A program made the translations under genes and the position numbers. This document shows positions 53,103-61,680 of a stretch of 64,000 nt of DNA, piece after piece (within the stretch, counting starts at the first letter, position 1; every line of letters begins with the position of its first letter). Origin of the DNA: Agrobacterium rosae. GTDB lineage: Bacteria; Pseudomonadota; Alphaproteobacteria; Rhizobiales; Rhizobiaceae. Under the pieces are notes generated by a model that was given only the letters and a program-made list of their open reading frames with translations, searched no databases and had not been told where the DNA came from. The stretch is from the NCBI RefSeq assembly GCF_002915175.1, contig NZ_NXEJ01000008.1, positions 407,096-471,095 of the forward strand, written 5' to 3'.

Positions 53103-55298
53103 ATGAATGCAATACTTCGTACATTATCGGGGAAGCTCATCCTCGCAACGGGAACTGTCATCGCAAGCATTCTCATCGCCTATACTACTTTCAACGCGAT
53201 GACGATTAAAGCAAAGACCGAAGACGATGTTATGGCTCTTGCAACAGAAAAAGCGGCTCTCGTCAGCCAGCGCATTGCTACCGACATCGCTCAGGCTACA
53301 TCGGCTGGTGCGACGTTAGCTGCCAGCCTCAACGGAATTATCACAGACGGTTCAAAAAACCGCGCTGACATCATTGCCGCCATCAAGGCCGTAGCTCCGC
53401 AATATTCGAACGTGTTCGGTGCGTGGATGTTTGAAATGCCGGAGGCCAAGGGATTGACCCCGGTCGCGGGCAATGAAGGCGTCAACAAGGAAGGCATCTT
53501 TACGCCCTATTGGACGAAGGGTGACAATGGCCAAATGGAGCTATCGACCTGGAGCCTTGATCCGAAGTCCGAATATTATTCTCTCGTGGTCAATTCCGGC
53601 AAAGCTGCGATAACCTCGCCCTATCTCACCGGCATGAAAAAGCTGGTGACATCGGTGTCCGTTCCCATGCGTGCAAATGGCAATATCGTCGCCATGGCCG
53701 GTGTTGATATCAAACTGGATAACCTGACAAATACGCTGACCCAGATGAAGCCGTTCGATGGAGGCCGCGTCATGCTGCTGGCCAGCAACGGCAAGTGGCT
53801 CGCAAATCCAGACGCCGCCAATCTGATGAAGGATTATACCGACCAAGGCGCAGACAAGGTCAAGCAGGCGCTTGCGGATGGCAAACCGCAGATTTTGCGT
53901 GATATGCCAGACGGTGCCGTTCGCCTGATCTATCCGTTCACAGCGCCTGGCATGAACACCACCTGGGCAGCCATCCTTGATGTACCGGCGGCAACATTCT
54001 CTGATCCCGTCTGGAGCCAGATCTACAGCACGACCATCGGCGGGCTGCTCATTCTGCTGGTTACCCTTGGTGTCATTCTCTCAGCCACACGCGTGTTTGT
54101 CGGCAAGCCACTCAAGAGCCTTCTCGGCTCGGTCCAGAAGATGGCCGATGGGGATTACCGCGAGCAAATCGCGCACAATGGCAGTATGGACGAACTGGGA
54201 CGTCTGAAGGTCGCTCTCGAAAAATTTCGCCATGACCTCGCCCGTGGCGAGACGCTCAAACGAGAACAAGAGGAGCTACAAGAGCAGGTCGAGCAAGACC
54301 GCAAACGCCGTAGCGATATCGAAGAGGCCAAGGCCGAAGACCTGCGTCATTTCGTACAGATCGTCGAAAGCCGCTTCGGTGTCCTGGCCTCCGGTGACCT
54401 GACAGTACGCATGGACGAGCGCGTCTCGCCGGAATTCGAGACCATTCGTCAGAACTTCAACACATCGATTTCCACTCTCGAAGAGACCATTCGTACTGTG
54501 GTGCAAGCCGTCTACGCAATTCGCTCAGGCCTTGGTGAAATTTCCACAGCGTCGAACGATCTGGCACGTCGTACCGAACAACAGGCAGCATCATTGGAAG
54601 AAACCGTTGCCGCACTGGGTGACGTGACACGTGGTGTCAACGACACTGCTGATGGCGCAAACACCGCCCAACAAACAGTCAGCGCCGCGCGCGGCGATGC
54701 TGAAATGGGAGGTGCCGTCGTTGCTCGCGCAATTGCAGCCATGACGGAAATCCAGGGTTCGTCGAGCAAGATTGGCAACATCATCAGCGTCATTGACGAA
54801 ATCGCATTCCAGACCAACCTTCTGGCACTGAACGCCGGTGTCGAAGCCGCCCGTGCGGGCGAAGCTGGTAAAGGTTTCGCCGTCGTGGCTCAGGAAGTAA
54901 GAGAGCTGGCTCAACGCTCGGCACAGGCCGCAAAGGAAATCAAGACACTGATCTCCCTGTCGTCATCGCAGGTCGACGCCGGTGTTAATCTAGTCCAGGA
55001 AACCGGATCATCACTTGGGAAAATCGTAGAACAGGTCATCGGCATGACCCAGACCGTCAACCAGATCGCCTCCAATACCCGCGAACAAGCTGTCAGCCTC
55101 CGGGAAGTGTCATCGGCCGCCGACCACATGGACAAGGTAACCCAACAGAACGCGGCTATGGTCGAGGAAACCACAGCCGCCGCGCAGAGCCTGTCACAGG
55201 AAACGGAGAATCTTGCGGAAATCATAGGCCGCTTCAAAGTCGGCAACGGCTCTGTGCAAAACGAACAACGACGCTCCCACTACACGTTGGCAAGCTGA
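53103..55298 (+). CDS. Methyl-accepting chemotaxis protein with dCache-type sensor
   Basis: Inner-membrane chemoreceptor of 731 residues. Transmembrane helix 1 is at about 10-32 and a periplasmic sensor of dCache type at about 33-305, with [14 protein letters not shown] and [20 protein letters not shown]. Helix 2 is near 308-330 ([17 protein letters not shown]), followed by HAMP (about 332-385) and the signalling domain with hairpin tip [20 protein letters not shown] near 562. The C-terminus (SHYTLAS) lacks the CheR-binding pentapeptide. A longer frame to 52965 has no family sequence; the ATG at 53103 follows GGGGA. The ligand is unknown; it lies between the methylamine genes and the CUT2 importer, either of whose substrates could be sensed (inference). 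Confidence 0.93.
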   Translation: MNAILRTLSGKLILATGTVIASILIAYTTFNAMTIKAKTEDDVMALATEKAALVSQRIATDIAQATSAGATLAASLNGIITDGSKNRADIIAAIKAVAPQYSNVFGAWMFEMPEAKGLTPVAGNEGVNKEGIFTPYWTKGDNGQMELSTWSLDPKSEYYSLVVNSGKAAITSPYLTGMKKLVTSVSVPMRANGNIVAMAGVDIKLDNLTNTLTQMKPFDGGRVMLLASNGKWLANPDAANLMKDYTDQGADKVKQALADGKPQILRDMPDGAVRLIYPFTAPGMNTTWAAILDVPAATFSDPVWSQIYSTTIGGLLILLVTLGVILSATRVFVGKPLKSLLGSVQKMADGDYREQIAHNGSMDELGRLKVALEKFRHDLARGETLKREQEELQEQVEQDRKRRSDIEEAKAEDLRHFVQIVESRFGVLASGDLTVRMDERVSPEFETIRQNFNTSISTLEETIRTVVQAVYAIRSGLGEISTASNDLARRTEQQAASLEETVAALGDVTRGVNDTADGANTAQQTVSAARGDAEMGGAVVARAIAAMTEIQGSSSKIGNIISVIDEIAFQTNLLALNAGVEAARAGEAGKGFAVVAQEVRELAQRSAQAAKEIKTLISLSSSQVDAGVNLVQETGSSLGKIVEQVIGMTQTVNQIASNTREQAVSLREVSSAADHMDKVTQQNAAMVEETTAAAQSLSQETENLAEIIGRFKVGNGSVQNEQRRSHYTLAS

Positions 55299-55340
55299 CC
55301 GCCACAGGGCCTCGCCGAGACCTTTTCCGCAACGGCATAA

Positions 55341-55373
55341 TGTCTGCTACTGCTTCAGCGGCAGTAGCAGACA
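55341..55373. terminator. Perfect 13-base hairpin between convergent genes
   Basis: TGTCTGCTACTGC (55341-55353) pairs perfectly with GCAGTAGCAGACA (55361-55373) around a 7-base loop. It is placed between the chemoreceptor stop and the end of the minus-strand binding-protein gene. T-runs are absent, but the stem is very stable and could act in both directions. Confidence 0.65.
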
Positions 55374-55402
55374 CAAATAATGCGTTGGCAGGTCTTGATA
55401 CG

Positions 55403-56452
55403 TTAAAACGCTGCGGAAGGTATCCAGCTCGCGGTTACAGCGGCACTTGTTGAAAATGCCGGGATTTTTTTCGCCAGATCTTCGATTGTTTCGACCTTGG
55501 CATCCCGCAACTGCTTTTGTGTTACCAGAACAGGTTCGACAACAACCTTGCTCGGAACCTGTTCACCGGCAATCTGAAGAGCGGCAGCTCGAACAGAAAC
55601 CGCCCCGACCACGGCCGGATTCGTCGCAGCTGTTGCCACCCATGGACTTCCGGGCTCGACGATTTCCTGAATGTCGGCCGTGGAGATATCTGCCGAATAA
55701 ATCTTGACCTTGTCTGAAATTCCGAGATCGGCTGCGGCGAGCTTCACGCCGCGCGCAAATTCATCGTAAGGCGCAAACACGACCGAAATGTCCGGATTGG
55801 CGCGAAATATCGCTTTGGCTTGATCGGCAGTTGCCGTCGCGGTGGTGTCACTGACCGTTCCAAAACGGGCCTTTTCCACGATGCCCTTGTTTTCGCCGCG
55901 GACCTTGTCCCAGATTTCATTGCGACGATCCAGCGGTGCAAAGCCCGCGACATATGCGTAGCCGGCATTAAAGCTGGTGCCGTTATCTTTCAATGCTTGC
56001 TCCAGCGCCAGTTCGGCCAGCCTGTGGTCGGACTGCTCGATCTGGGAGACTTTCGGGTTGTTGAGATTGACGTCGAAAGCCACGACCTTGATGCCTTTAT
56101 CAAGGGCTTGCTGCACAACATCCGTCAAGGATTCAGGTTGCCCATGGTCTACGACGATGGCCTGAACGCCGAGATTGATGGCCTGCAGAATCTGCTCCCG
56201 TTGCTGAGCCGCATCCTGACGTCCTTGAAACACCCGTAAGTCCACGCCGAGCGCTTTAGCCTGCGCGACTGCACCCGCCTGATAGGCCTGAAAGAAATCG
56301 CCTGCTGAAATATATCCGATGAGCGCAATTTTTACGCCACCCTTATCGAAAGGCGCAGGAGCACCGGGAAGCCCTTCCGCTTGCGCAGCACCAGCGAGCG
56401 GCAACAATAAAGAAAAGAGCGCCGAAGCTACGAAAACAGGTCTGACTGACAT
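55403..56452 (-). CDS. CUT2-type ABC substrate-binding protein, paralogue 1
   Basis: Periplasmic binding protein of 349 residues in the ribose-binding (RbsB, Peripla_BP_4) family. Signal peptide MSVRPVFVASALFSLLLPL with cleavage near AQAEG. The mature protein is collinear with the binding protein at 59311-60354 over its whole length: both have GAPAPFDK, ALDKGIKVVA(F/Y)DVNL, QIEQSD, YVAGFAPLDRR, a DISTADIQ segment and the C-terminal TASWIPSA. They are clearly an old duplication with divergence. It is transcribed away from the ATPase gene. Ligand probably a sugar or related small molecule; different specificities for the two copies are likely. Confidence 0.9.
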   Translation of the reverse strand: MSVRPVFVASALFSLLLPLAGAAQAEGLPGAPAPFDKGGVKIALIGYISAGDFFQAYQAGAVAQAKALGVDLRVFQGRQDAAQQREQILQAINLGVQAIVVDHGQPESLTDVVQQALDKGIKVVAFDVNLNNPKVSQIEQSDHRLAELALEQALKDNGTSFNAGYAYVAGFAPLDRRNEIWDKVRGENKGIVEKARFGTVSDTTATATADQAKAIFRANPDISVVFAPYDEFARGVKLAAADLGISDKVKIYSADISTADIQEIVEPGSPWVATAATNPAVVGAVSVRAAALQIAGEQVPSKVVVEPVLVTQKQLRDAKVETIEDLAKKIPAFSTSAAVTASWIPSAAF

Positions 56453-56761
56453 GGTACTTCCTTTTGATGATCCGACTGAAATTCTCTGAACAAATCAGAC
56501 CATAAAATCGATCATATTGATGGACTATTTTGTACCAATTTATGTGGTCGGCTGGGTTTTCTTTGTTTCGCCGAGACCGCCATGCAGAACGTTTTACTTC
56601 AGGACCAGAGGCGGGATTGGAAACGCCCTCCGCTCGCACGATCTGGGCACTCGCAGGATGGAAATATATTCCATCCTTTCAACGCACTATAGAAACCGTA
56701 TCCTTGTTTGTTCGAACAGGAGGATTACGACACTGGATCGTCATTCACAGGCGTTACCATT
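56453..56761. promoter_or_regulatory. Divergent intergenic region of the CUT2 cluster
   Basis: 309 bases between the minus-strand binding protein and the plus-strand ATPase gene, without a credible gene. It contains AT-rich stretches near 56495-56545 suited to promoters, including ATCATATTGAT at 56511-56521 with short inverted arms. The palindrome at 56655-56677 lies here too, as does AGGAGG at 56718-56723, which has no start codon at a usable distance. Confidence 0.5.
56655..56677. promoter_or_regulatory. 23-base palindrome, candidate operator
   Basis: AGGATGGAA (56655-56663) and TTCCATCCT (56669-56677) are perfect 9-base inverted arms around ATATA. It lies 84 bases before the ATPase start. 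As RNA it would form a hairpin followed by TTC, so a leader terminator is the alternative. No regulator gene lies next to this cluster. Confidence 0.5.
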
Positions 56762-58243
56762 ATGCCAATCCTCGACGTACAAAACATCTCCTTAGCATTT
56801 GGTTCGACCAAGGCACTCGTGAACGCCAACCTTACAATGGAGGCGGGCGAAGTCGTTGCGCTGATGGGCGCAAACGGCGCAGGGAAATCGACACTGGTCA
56901 AAATCCTGTCGGGGTTGTATCGCCCCGATGCCGGAAAAATATTGTGGCAGGACGCGGAATTTGCGCCGAAAACGCCAGCGGAAGCGGCGGCAAAGGGAAT
57001 CGTCACCGTTCACCAATCCACCGATGTCGTCGGCATTCCCGGCCTGACTGTGGCCGATGCTCTGCTTCTCAATCACTTCGTCAATGGGCGGCATCCGTTT
57101 TTCCTGTCGCGAACATCCATCCGCAAAGCCGCCTCGAAAATTCTCGCCGACGCCGGTTTCGATCTGCCGCTGGATCGGGATTTCGAAGACCTCAGCGCCG
57201 CAGACAGGCAGTTGCTGGCAATTGCCCGCGCTTTGGCAAACAATGCGCGTCTGCTCATTCTCGATGAACCCACGGCCAGCCTCTCCTCTCGCGAATCCCT
57301 ACGGCTTTATGACCTTGTTCGCAGGCTGAAACAGCGCGGGATCAGCGTCCTTTATATCTCCCACCGCACCGCCGATCTTGCTGCACTGGCAGACCGGGTG
57401 GAAATCCTGCGCGGCGGGCGCAATGTCGGCTCGTTCACGCAGCCCATCGATTTTGATGCAGCCATTGAAACCATGATCGGCCGTTCTCTCAGTTCCGCGC
57501 GACCGGATCGCCGCGAGACGTTTGGCAAGACCGTACTCGACCTTCAAAATGTGAGCCTTCTGCCCGGTGCCAAGCCGTTTTCGCTTTCGGTGCGCGAGGG
57601 AGAGGTCGTCGCCATCACCGGCGTGCTGGGAGCAGGCAAAAGCCGGTTGCTGTCATCCCTCTTCGGGCTGGGTGCCTTTGCCAAGGGAACGGTATCACTG
57701 GGCGGCAAGCCCTATGCGCCACTCAGCCCCACCGATGCGATCTCATCCGGTGTCGCCATGGCAGCGGAGGACCGGCACCGCTCTTCCTTCATCCATGCGG
57801 ACTGGCCGGGCGAAAGCATTGCCGCAACCATCAGTCTTCCGCATCTCAAGACTTGGTACTCTTCCGGCTTCCTGTTTTCCAACCGGGAACAGAGGGAAGG
57901 CTATGATGCGATCAAGCGGCTGGCGATCAAGGCGTCTTCCGCTTCCGCCTCCGTCTGGTCTCTCTCCGGTGGCAACCAGCAAAAGACGGTGATTGCTCGC
58001 TGGGAAGCCGAGCCCAGCCGCCTGCTGTTGCTGGATGAGCCCTTTCAAGGCGTGGATGTCGGTGCGCGGCAAGACATTATCGCCGCCATCCGCCGCCATT
58101 CGCAGCGCGCGACCCTGATTGCGACGTCCGACCCGGAAGAAGCATTCGAGGTCGCCGACCGGGTTCTGGTCATGGAACATCACACCCTTCTCGAAAGCCC
58201 GCTTCATGCGGACGCAACGCAGCCTGACAAGGAACTTGCCTGA
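56762..58243 (+). CDS. CUT2 sugar-type ABC transporter ATPase (RbsA/MglA type)
   Basis: Cytoplasmic ATPase of 493 residues with two fused ABC domains. First domain: Walker A GANGAGKSTLVK, signature-like LSAADRQLLAIARAL, Walker B LLILDEPTASLS. Second domain: a modified Walker A GVLGAGKSRLL, signature LSGGNQQKTVIARW, Walker B LLLLDEPFQGVD. The first signature lacks the usual GGQ. The start at ATG 56762 gives the normal N-terminus (PILDVQNISLAFG); a frame reaching 56708 begins with TTG. Its stop overlaps the permease start (TGATG). The substrate is unknown. Confidence 0.92.
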   Translation: MPILDVQNISLAFGSTKALVNANLTMEAGEVVALMGANGAGKSTLVKILSGLYRPDAGKILWQDAEFAPKTPAEAAAKGIVTVHQSTDVVGIPGLTVADALLLNHFVNGRHPFFLSRTSIRKAASKILADAGFDLPLDRDFEDLSAADRQLLAIARALANNARLLILDEPTASLSSRESLRLYDLVRRLKQRGISVLYISHRTADLAALADRVEILRGGRNVGSFTQPIDFDAAIETMIGRSLSSARPDRRETFGKTVLDLQNVSLLPGAKPFSLSVREGEVVAITGVLGAGKSRLLSSLFGLGAFAKGTVSLGGKPYAPLSPTDAISSGVAMAAEDRHRSSFIHADWPGESIAATISLPHLKTWYSSGFLFSNREQREGYDAIKRLAIKASSASASVWSLSGGNQQKTVIARWEAEPSRLLLLDEPFQGVDVGARQDIIAAIRRHSQRATLIATSDPEEAFEVADRVLVMEHHTLLESPLHADATQPDKELA

Positions 58244-59277
58244 TGGTCGATGGCACGGAACAGATCGCTGAAAAGCCAACCTATTCTGCAACAGCGGAAA
58301 GCTTCAGAAACGCCATAAGGCGCGGTGCAGTTTTTCTGCTGCTCGCGGCGCTGGTCATCGGATTTTCGCTAGCGCAGCCCGCCTTCATCAACATCAACAA
58401 TTTGATGAGCATTTTGCAGGCGGTTTCCGTCGTCGCCATCATCGGCGCGGGCGTCAGCGTAACGCTGGCCATCAATGGTTTCGACCTGTCGGTGGGCGCC
58501 GTCGCGGCCTCCAGCGTCATGGCGGCCAGTTACCTGATGATCGTTTTGGGACTGAACGCATATCAGACAGTGCCGCTGGTGCTGGCCTTTGGCGCACTTG
58601 TCGGCCTCGCCAATTCGTTCTTGATCGTCAAACTGAAAGTGCCGGACTTGCTGGCAACGCTAGCCACCATGTTCCTGCTGACGGGTCTTCAGCTCATTCC
58701 CACGGCAGGCCGCTCCATCTCCGTCGGTCTCATTCTGCCGGATGGCTCCACCGCAACCGGCAAGTACGATCCCACCTTTCTAACCATCGGTCGTTCCAGC
58801 CTCTTCGGCCTCATCCCTCTTCCCGTTATCCTCATGGTCATCGTCGCCGTCATCCTTTTCATCCTGACGGAGCGGACGCGGCTTGGGCGGCTGATCTATG
58901 CCACCGGTGGCAATGAGACGGCGGCGCGTCTGGCCGGCGCGAATGTCGATCGCATCAAAACCTTCGCCTATGTGCTTTCCGGCACGCTTGCGGCACTGGG
59001 CGGCATCATTGTCGCGGCCCGTGTCGGTCGTGGAGACGTGTCTTCGGGCGCATCGCTGCTGATGGATTCCGTTGCAGCCGCATTGATCGGCTTTGCGGTT
59101 CTGGCGCTGCGACGTCCCAATGTTCTCGGCACGGTCGTCGGAGCTGTCTTTGTGGGCGTTCTGCTCAACGGTCTCACCATGTTGAACGCGCCTTATTACA
59201 CGCAGGACTTCATCAAAGGTGCCGTTCTCGTCGGTGCCTTGGCGCTGACCTACGGCGTTGCGCGCGCGAAAAACTGA
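58243..59277 (+). CDS. CUT2 sugar-type ABC transporter permease (RbsC type)
   Basis: Inner-membrane permease of 344 residues with about ten predicted helices. The family pattern is seen in INNLMSILQAVSVVAIIGAGV, then LAINGFDLSVGAVAASSVMA (the ribose-permease GIDLSVG motif with Phe for Ile). The cytoplasmic loop ATGGNETAARLAGANVDRIK is also present. It shares one base with the ATPase stop. It works as a dimer with the double ATPase. No sign of truncation. Confidence 0.93.
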   Translation: MVDGTEQIAEKPTYSATAESFRNAIRRGAVFLLLAALVIGFSLAQPAFININNLMSILQAVSVVAIIGAGVSVTLAINGFDLSVGAVAASSVMAASYLMIVLGLNAYQTVPLVLAFGALVGLANSFLIVKLKVPDLLATLATMFLLTGLQLIPTAGRSISVGLILPDGSTATGKYDPTFLTIGRSSLFGLIPLPVILMVIVAVILFILTERTRLGRLIYATGGNETAARLAGANVDRIKTFAYVLSGTLAALGGIIVAARVGRGDVSSGASLLMDSVAAALIGFAVLALRRPNVLGTVVGAVFVGVLLNGLTMLNAPYYTQDFIKGAVLVGALALTYGVARAKN

Positions 59278-59310
59278 CCCTCTCAACCCTCATCCAACGA
59301 AGTGGACATC

Positions 59311-60354
59311 ATGTTCAAAATCCTCAAAACATTTGCCGTCGCCGCCGTCTCCAGCGCCATCGTGGCCACCAGCGCCTTGTCCGCCGGCATTGCGGGTGCG
59401 CCTGCACCTTTCGACAAGAAGACGGTGAATGTTGCCGTTATCAGCTTCCTCGGCAGCGGTGATTGGCTTCAGGCTTTCGAAGCAGGCGTCAAGCGGCAGG
59501 CCGATGCGCTCGGCATCAACCTCACGGTTTCGCAGGCGCGCAACGATAATGACGCACAGCGCAATCTGGTCGAGCAGGCGATCAATCTCGGCGTGGATGG
59601 GATCGTCATCAACAATGGCCGCCCGGAAGTGCTGAAGGACGTGGCCCAGAAAGCGCTCGACAAGGGCATCAAGGTCGTCGCTTACGACGTGAACCTCGAC
59701 AATCCGCAGATACCGCAGATCGAGCAGAGCGATAAGGACATGGCGAAGCTCGTTCTTGATCAGGCAATCAAGGACAATGGCGATGGTTTCGTTGCCGGTG
59801 CTGTTTATGTTGCTGGTTTTGCACCGCTGGACCGTCGTTATGCAGTCTGGAAGGACTTCGTGGAAAAGCACAAGCTGACCGAAAAAGCCGTTTGGGGCGT
59901 GGTCAACGACACGGTGCCCGCGTCTGTGGCCGACCAGACCAAGGCCATTTTGCGCGCCAACCCGGATATCAAGGTCATCTTCACGCCATGGGACGAGTTC
60001 GCCAAAGGCGTGAAACTGGCCGTCGATGAGCTGGGCCTTTCGACGCAGGTGAAGATTTATGGTGTCGATATTTCGACCGCCGATATCCAGCTCATCGTTG
60101 AGCCCGACAGCGCCTGGGTGGCGACAGCCGCAACCAACGCCGCCGTGGTGGGCGAGGTCTCAGTGCGCGCCGTTTCGCTCGATATCGCTGGCCAGTCGCC
60201 CGGAAAATCGGTGCTTCTCCAGCCAACGCTTATCACCCGTGACGATCTGGTGAAAAACAACATCGGCACCATAGAGGAGCTTCAGCAGAAATTCCCTGCC
60301 TTCCTGAAAAGCGATGCAGCCACCGCAAGCTGGATACCATCCGCCACGCATTGA
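59311..60354 (+). CDS. CUT2-type ABC substrate-binding protein, paralogue 2
   Basis: Periplasmic binding protein of 347 residues, RbsB family. Signal peptide MFKILKTFAVAAVSSAIVAT with cleavage near ALSAG. Paralogous along its whole length to the protein at 55403-56452; differences gather around the likely ligand region (SFLGSGDWLQAFEAG here, GYISAGDFFQAYQAG there). The start is ATG 59311; GTG at 59302 is possible but adds only three residues. It is the third gene of the plus-strand operon, followed by a 9-base hairpin and the LVIVD gene. Two binding proteins for one membrane part suggest two related ligands or two affinities. Confidence 0.91.
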   Translation: MFKILKTFAVAAVSSAIVATSALSAGIAGAPAPFDKKTVNVAVISFLGSGDWLQAFEAGVKRQADALGINLTVSQARNDNDAQRNLVEQAINLGVDGIVINNGRPEVLKDVAQKALDKGIKVVAYDVNLDNPQIPQIEQSDKDMAKLVLDQAIKDNGDGFVAGAVYVAGFAPLDRRYAVWKDFVEKHKLTEKAVWGVVNDTVPASVADQTKAILRANPDIKVIFTPWDEFAKGVKLAVDELGLSTQVKIYGVDISTADIQLIVEPDSAWVATAATNAAVVGEVSVRAVSLDIAGQSPGKSVLLQPTLITRDDLVKNNIGTIEELQQKFPAFLKSDAATASWIPSATH

Positions 60355-60370
60355 GGCCTGCGACCTATCC

Positions 60371-60393
60371 GGCACCGCGTCCTGCGCGGTGCC
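60371..60393 (+). other. Intra-operon hairpin after the binding-protein gene
   Basis: GGCACCGCG (60371-60379) pairs perfectly with CGCGGTGCC (60385-60393) around TCCTG, 17 bases after the binding-protein stop. Third case in this window of a stem directly after a binding-protein gene. TATTCC follows, so it is at most a weak terminator. Confidence 0.6.
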
Positions 60394-60422
60394 TATTCCG
60401 TTTCCAGCATCAAGAGACAGAC

Positions 60423-61676
60423 ATGACCAGCCCAGACCTGCCAAAGCCCGATTTCGCCCGCAACATGAAGCTCATCGGCCACAGCGATATCGGTGGCAGG
60501 GGCGACGGGCTGCAACTGATGGTGCATCGCGGTCATGCCTATGTGGCCCATCCATGGTCGCAAGGGTTTTCGATCGTGGATGTGCGTGACGCCAAACATC
60601 CCAAAACCGTCAATTACATCAAGGCTCCGCCCAACACCTGGAACATCCATCTCCAGACACATGATGATCTCCTGCTGGTCATCAATGCGCTCGATCTGTT
60701 TGCGGATGTAGAAAGCTTCACCGACGAAAAGGCCTATTACACCAAGTCCGTCGGTGAAACCGTGGCTGCTGAAAAGCGGCAGCGCAGTTGGACAGCGGGC
60801 ATGAGCGTGTTCGATATTTCCACGCCAGATCGCCCGAAAAAGATCGGGCAGCTGGATGTCGATGGCGTCGGCCTGCATCGCATCTGGTATGTCGGCGGCC
60901 GTTATGCCTATGCTTCAGCCCTTTTGGATGGCTTTTCCGATTATATCTTCGTCACCATCGATCTTTCCGATCCCACCAAGCCTTTCATCGTTGGACAATG
61001 GTGGCTGCCGGGCATGAATCTTGCGAAGGGTGAGACACCGGACTGGGGTGAAGGAGAACGTTATGCCCTGCATCACGCCCTGGTTCACGGCACCACCGCC
61101 TATGCCTGCTGGCGCGATGGCGGGTTGACGCTGCTAGATATCTCAGACCATTCGGCCCCCAAGCTGATCAAGCACCACAACTGGTCGCCACCCTATGGCG
61201 GCGGCACGCATTCTCCACTGCCGCTGCCGGGCCGCGATCTGCTGGTGGTCGCCGATGAGGCGGTGCTTGACAATGAAGAGGATGGGCGAAAGCACACCTG
61301 GGTGTTCGATATCCGCGTGCCGGAAAACCCCGTCAGCATATCCACCTTCCCTATTCCCAGCGAGATCGACTACACCAAAAAAGGTGGCCATTTCGGCCCG
61401 CATAATCTGTATGAGAACAGGCCCGGATCATTTGTTTCGGAAAACCTGATTTTTGCAACATGGCAGAATGCGGGCATTCGCGCCTTTGATATTTCCGATC
61501 CGTACCATTCCGTTGAGACTGGCGCTCTGGTGCCAGCGGGACCAACCGTGATGACGGACCGCAGAGCCGGTCGGCCAAAAGTCATTCAGTCGGCGGATGT
61601 TTTTGTAGATGCGGCTGGCCTGATCTACGCAACCGATTACAATGCCGGGCTTGAGATCATCGAATATGGCGGTTGA
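60423..61676 (+). CDS. LVIVD-repeat beta-propeller protein with inward histidines
   Basis: Protein of 417 residues without signal peptide, built of LVIVD-type propeller blades (FSIVDVRDAKHPK, MSVFDISTPDRPK, LTLLDISDHSAPK, IRAFDISDPYH). Histidines recur at the start of successive blades: His76 and His80 (NIHLQTH), His152 (LHRIWYV), His217, His218 and His222 (LHHALVH), His263 (GTHSPLP), His323 and His327 (GGHFGPHNLYENR). In propeller enzymes such as selenium-binding protein/methanethiol oxidase or carotenoid oxygenases, histidines placed like this bind a metal on the axis. So a metalloenzyme is possible, but this is inference. It is co-transcribed with the importer and the monooxygenase. AGAGACAGAC precedes the ATG; the frame opens earlier, at 60351. 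Confidence 0.85.
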   Translation: MTSPDLPKPDFARNMKLIGHSDIGGRGDGLQLMVHRGHAYVAHPWSQGFSIVDVRDAKHPKTVNYIKAPPNTWNIHLQTHDDLLLVINALDLFADVESFTDEKAYYTKSVGETVAAEKRQRSWTAGMSVFDISTPDRPKKIGQLDVDGVGLHRIWYVGGRYAYASALLDGFSDYIFVTIDLSDPTKPFIVGQWWLPGMNLAKGETPDWGEGERYALHHALVHGTTAYACWRDGGLTLLDISDHSAPKLIKHHNWSPPYGGGTHSPLPLPGRDLLVVADEAVLDNEEDGRKHTWVFDIRVPENPVSISTFPIPSEIDYTKKGGHFGPHNLYENRPGSFVSENLIFATWQNAGIRAFDISDPYHSVETGALVPAGPTVMTDRRAGRPKVIQSADVFVDAAGLIYATDYNAGLEIIEYGG

Positions 61677-61680
61677 TGGA

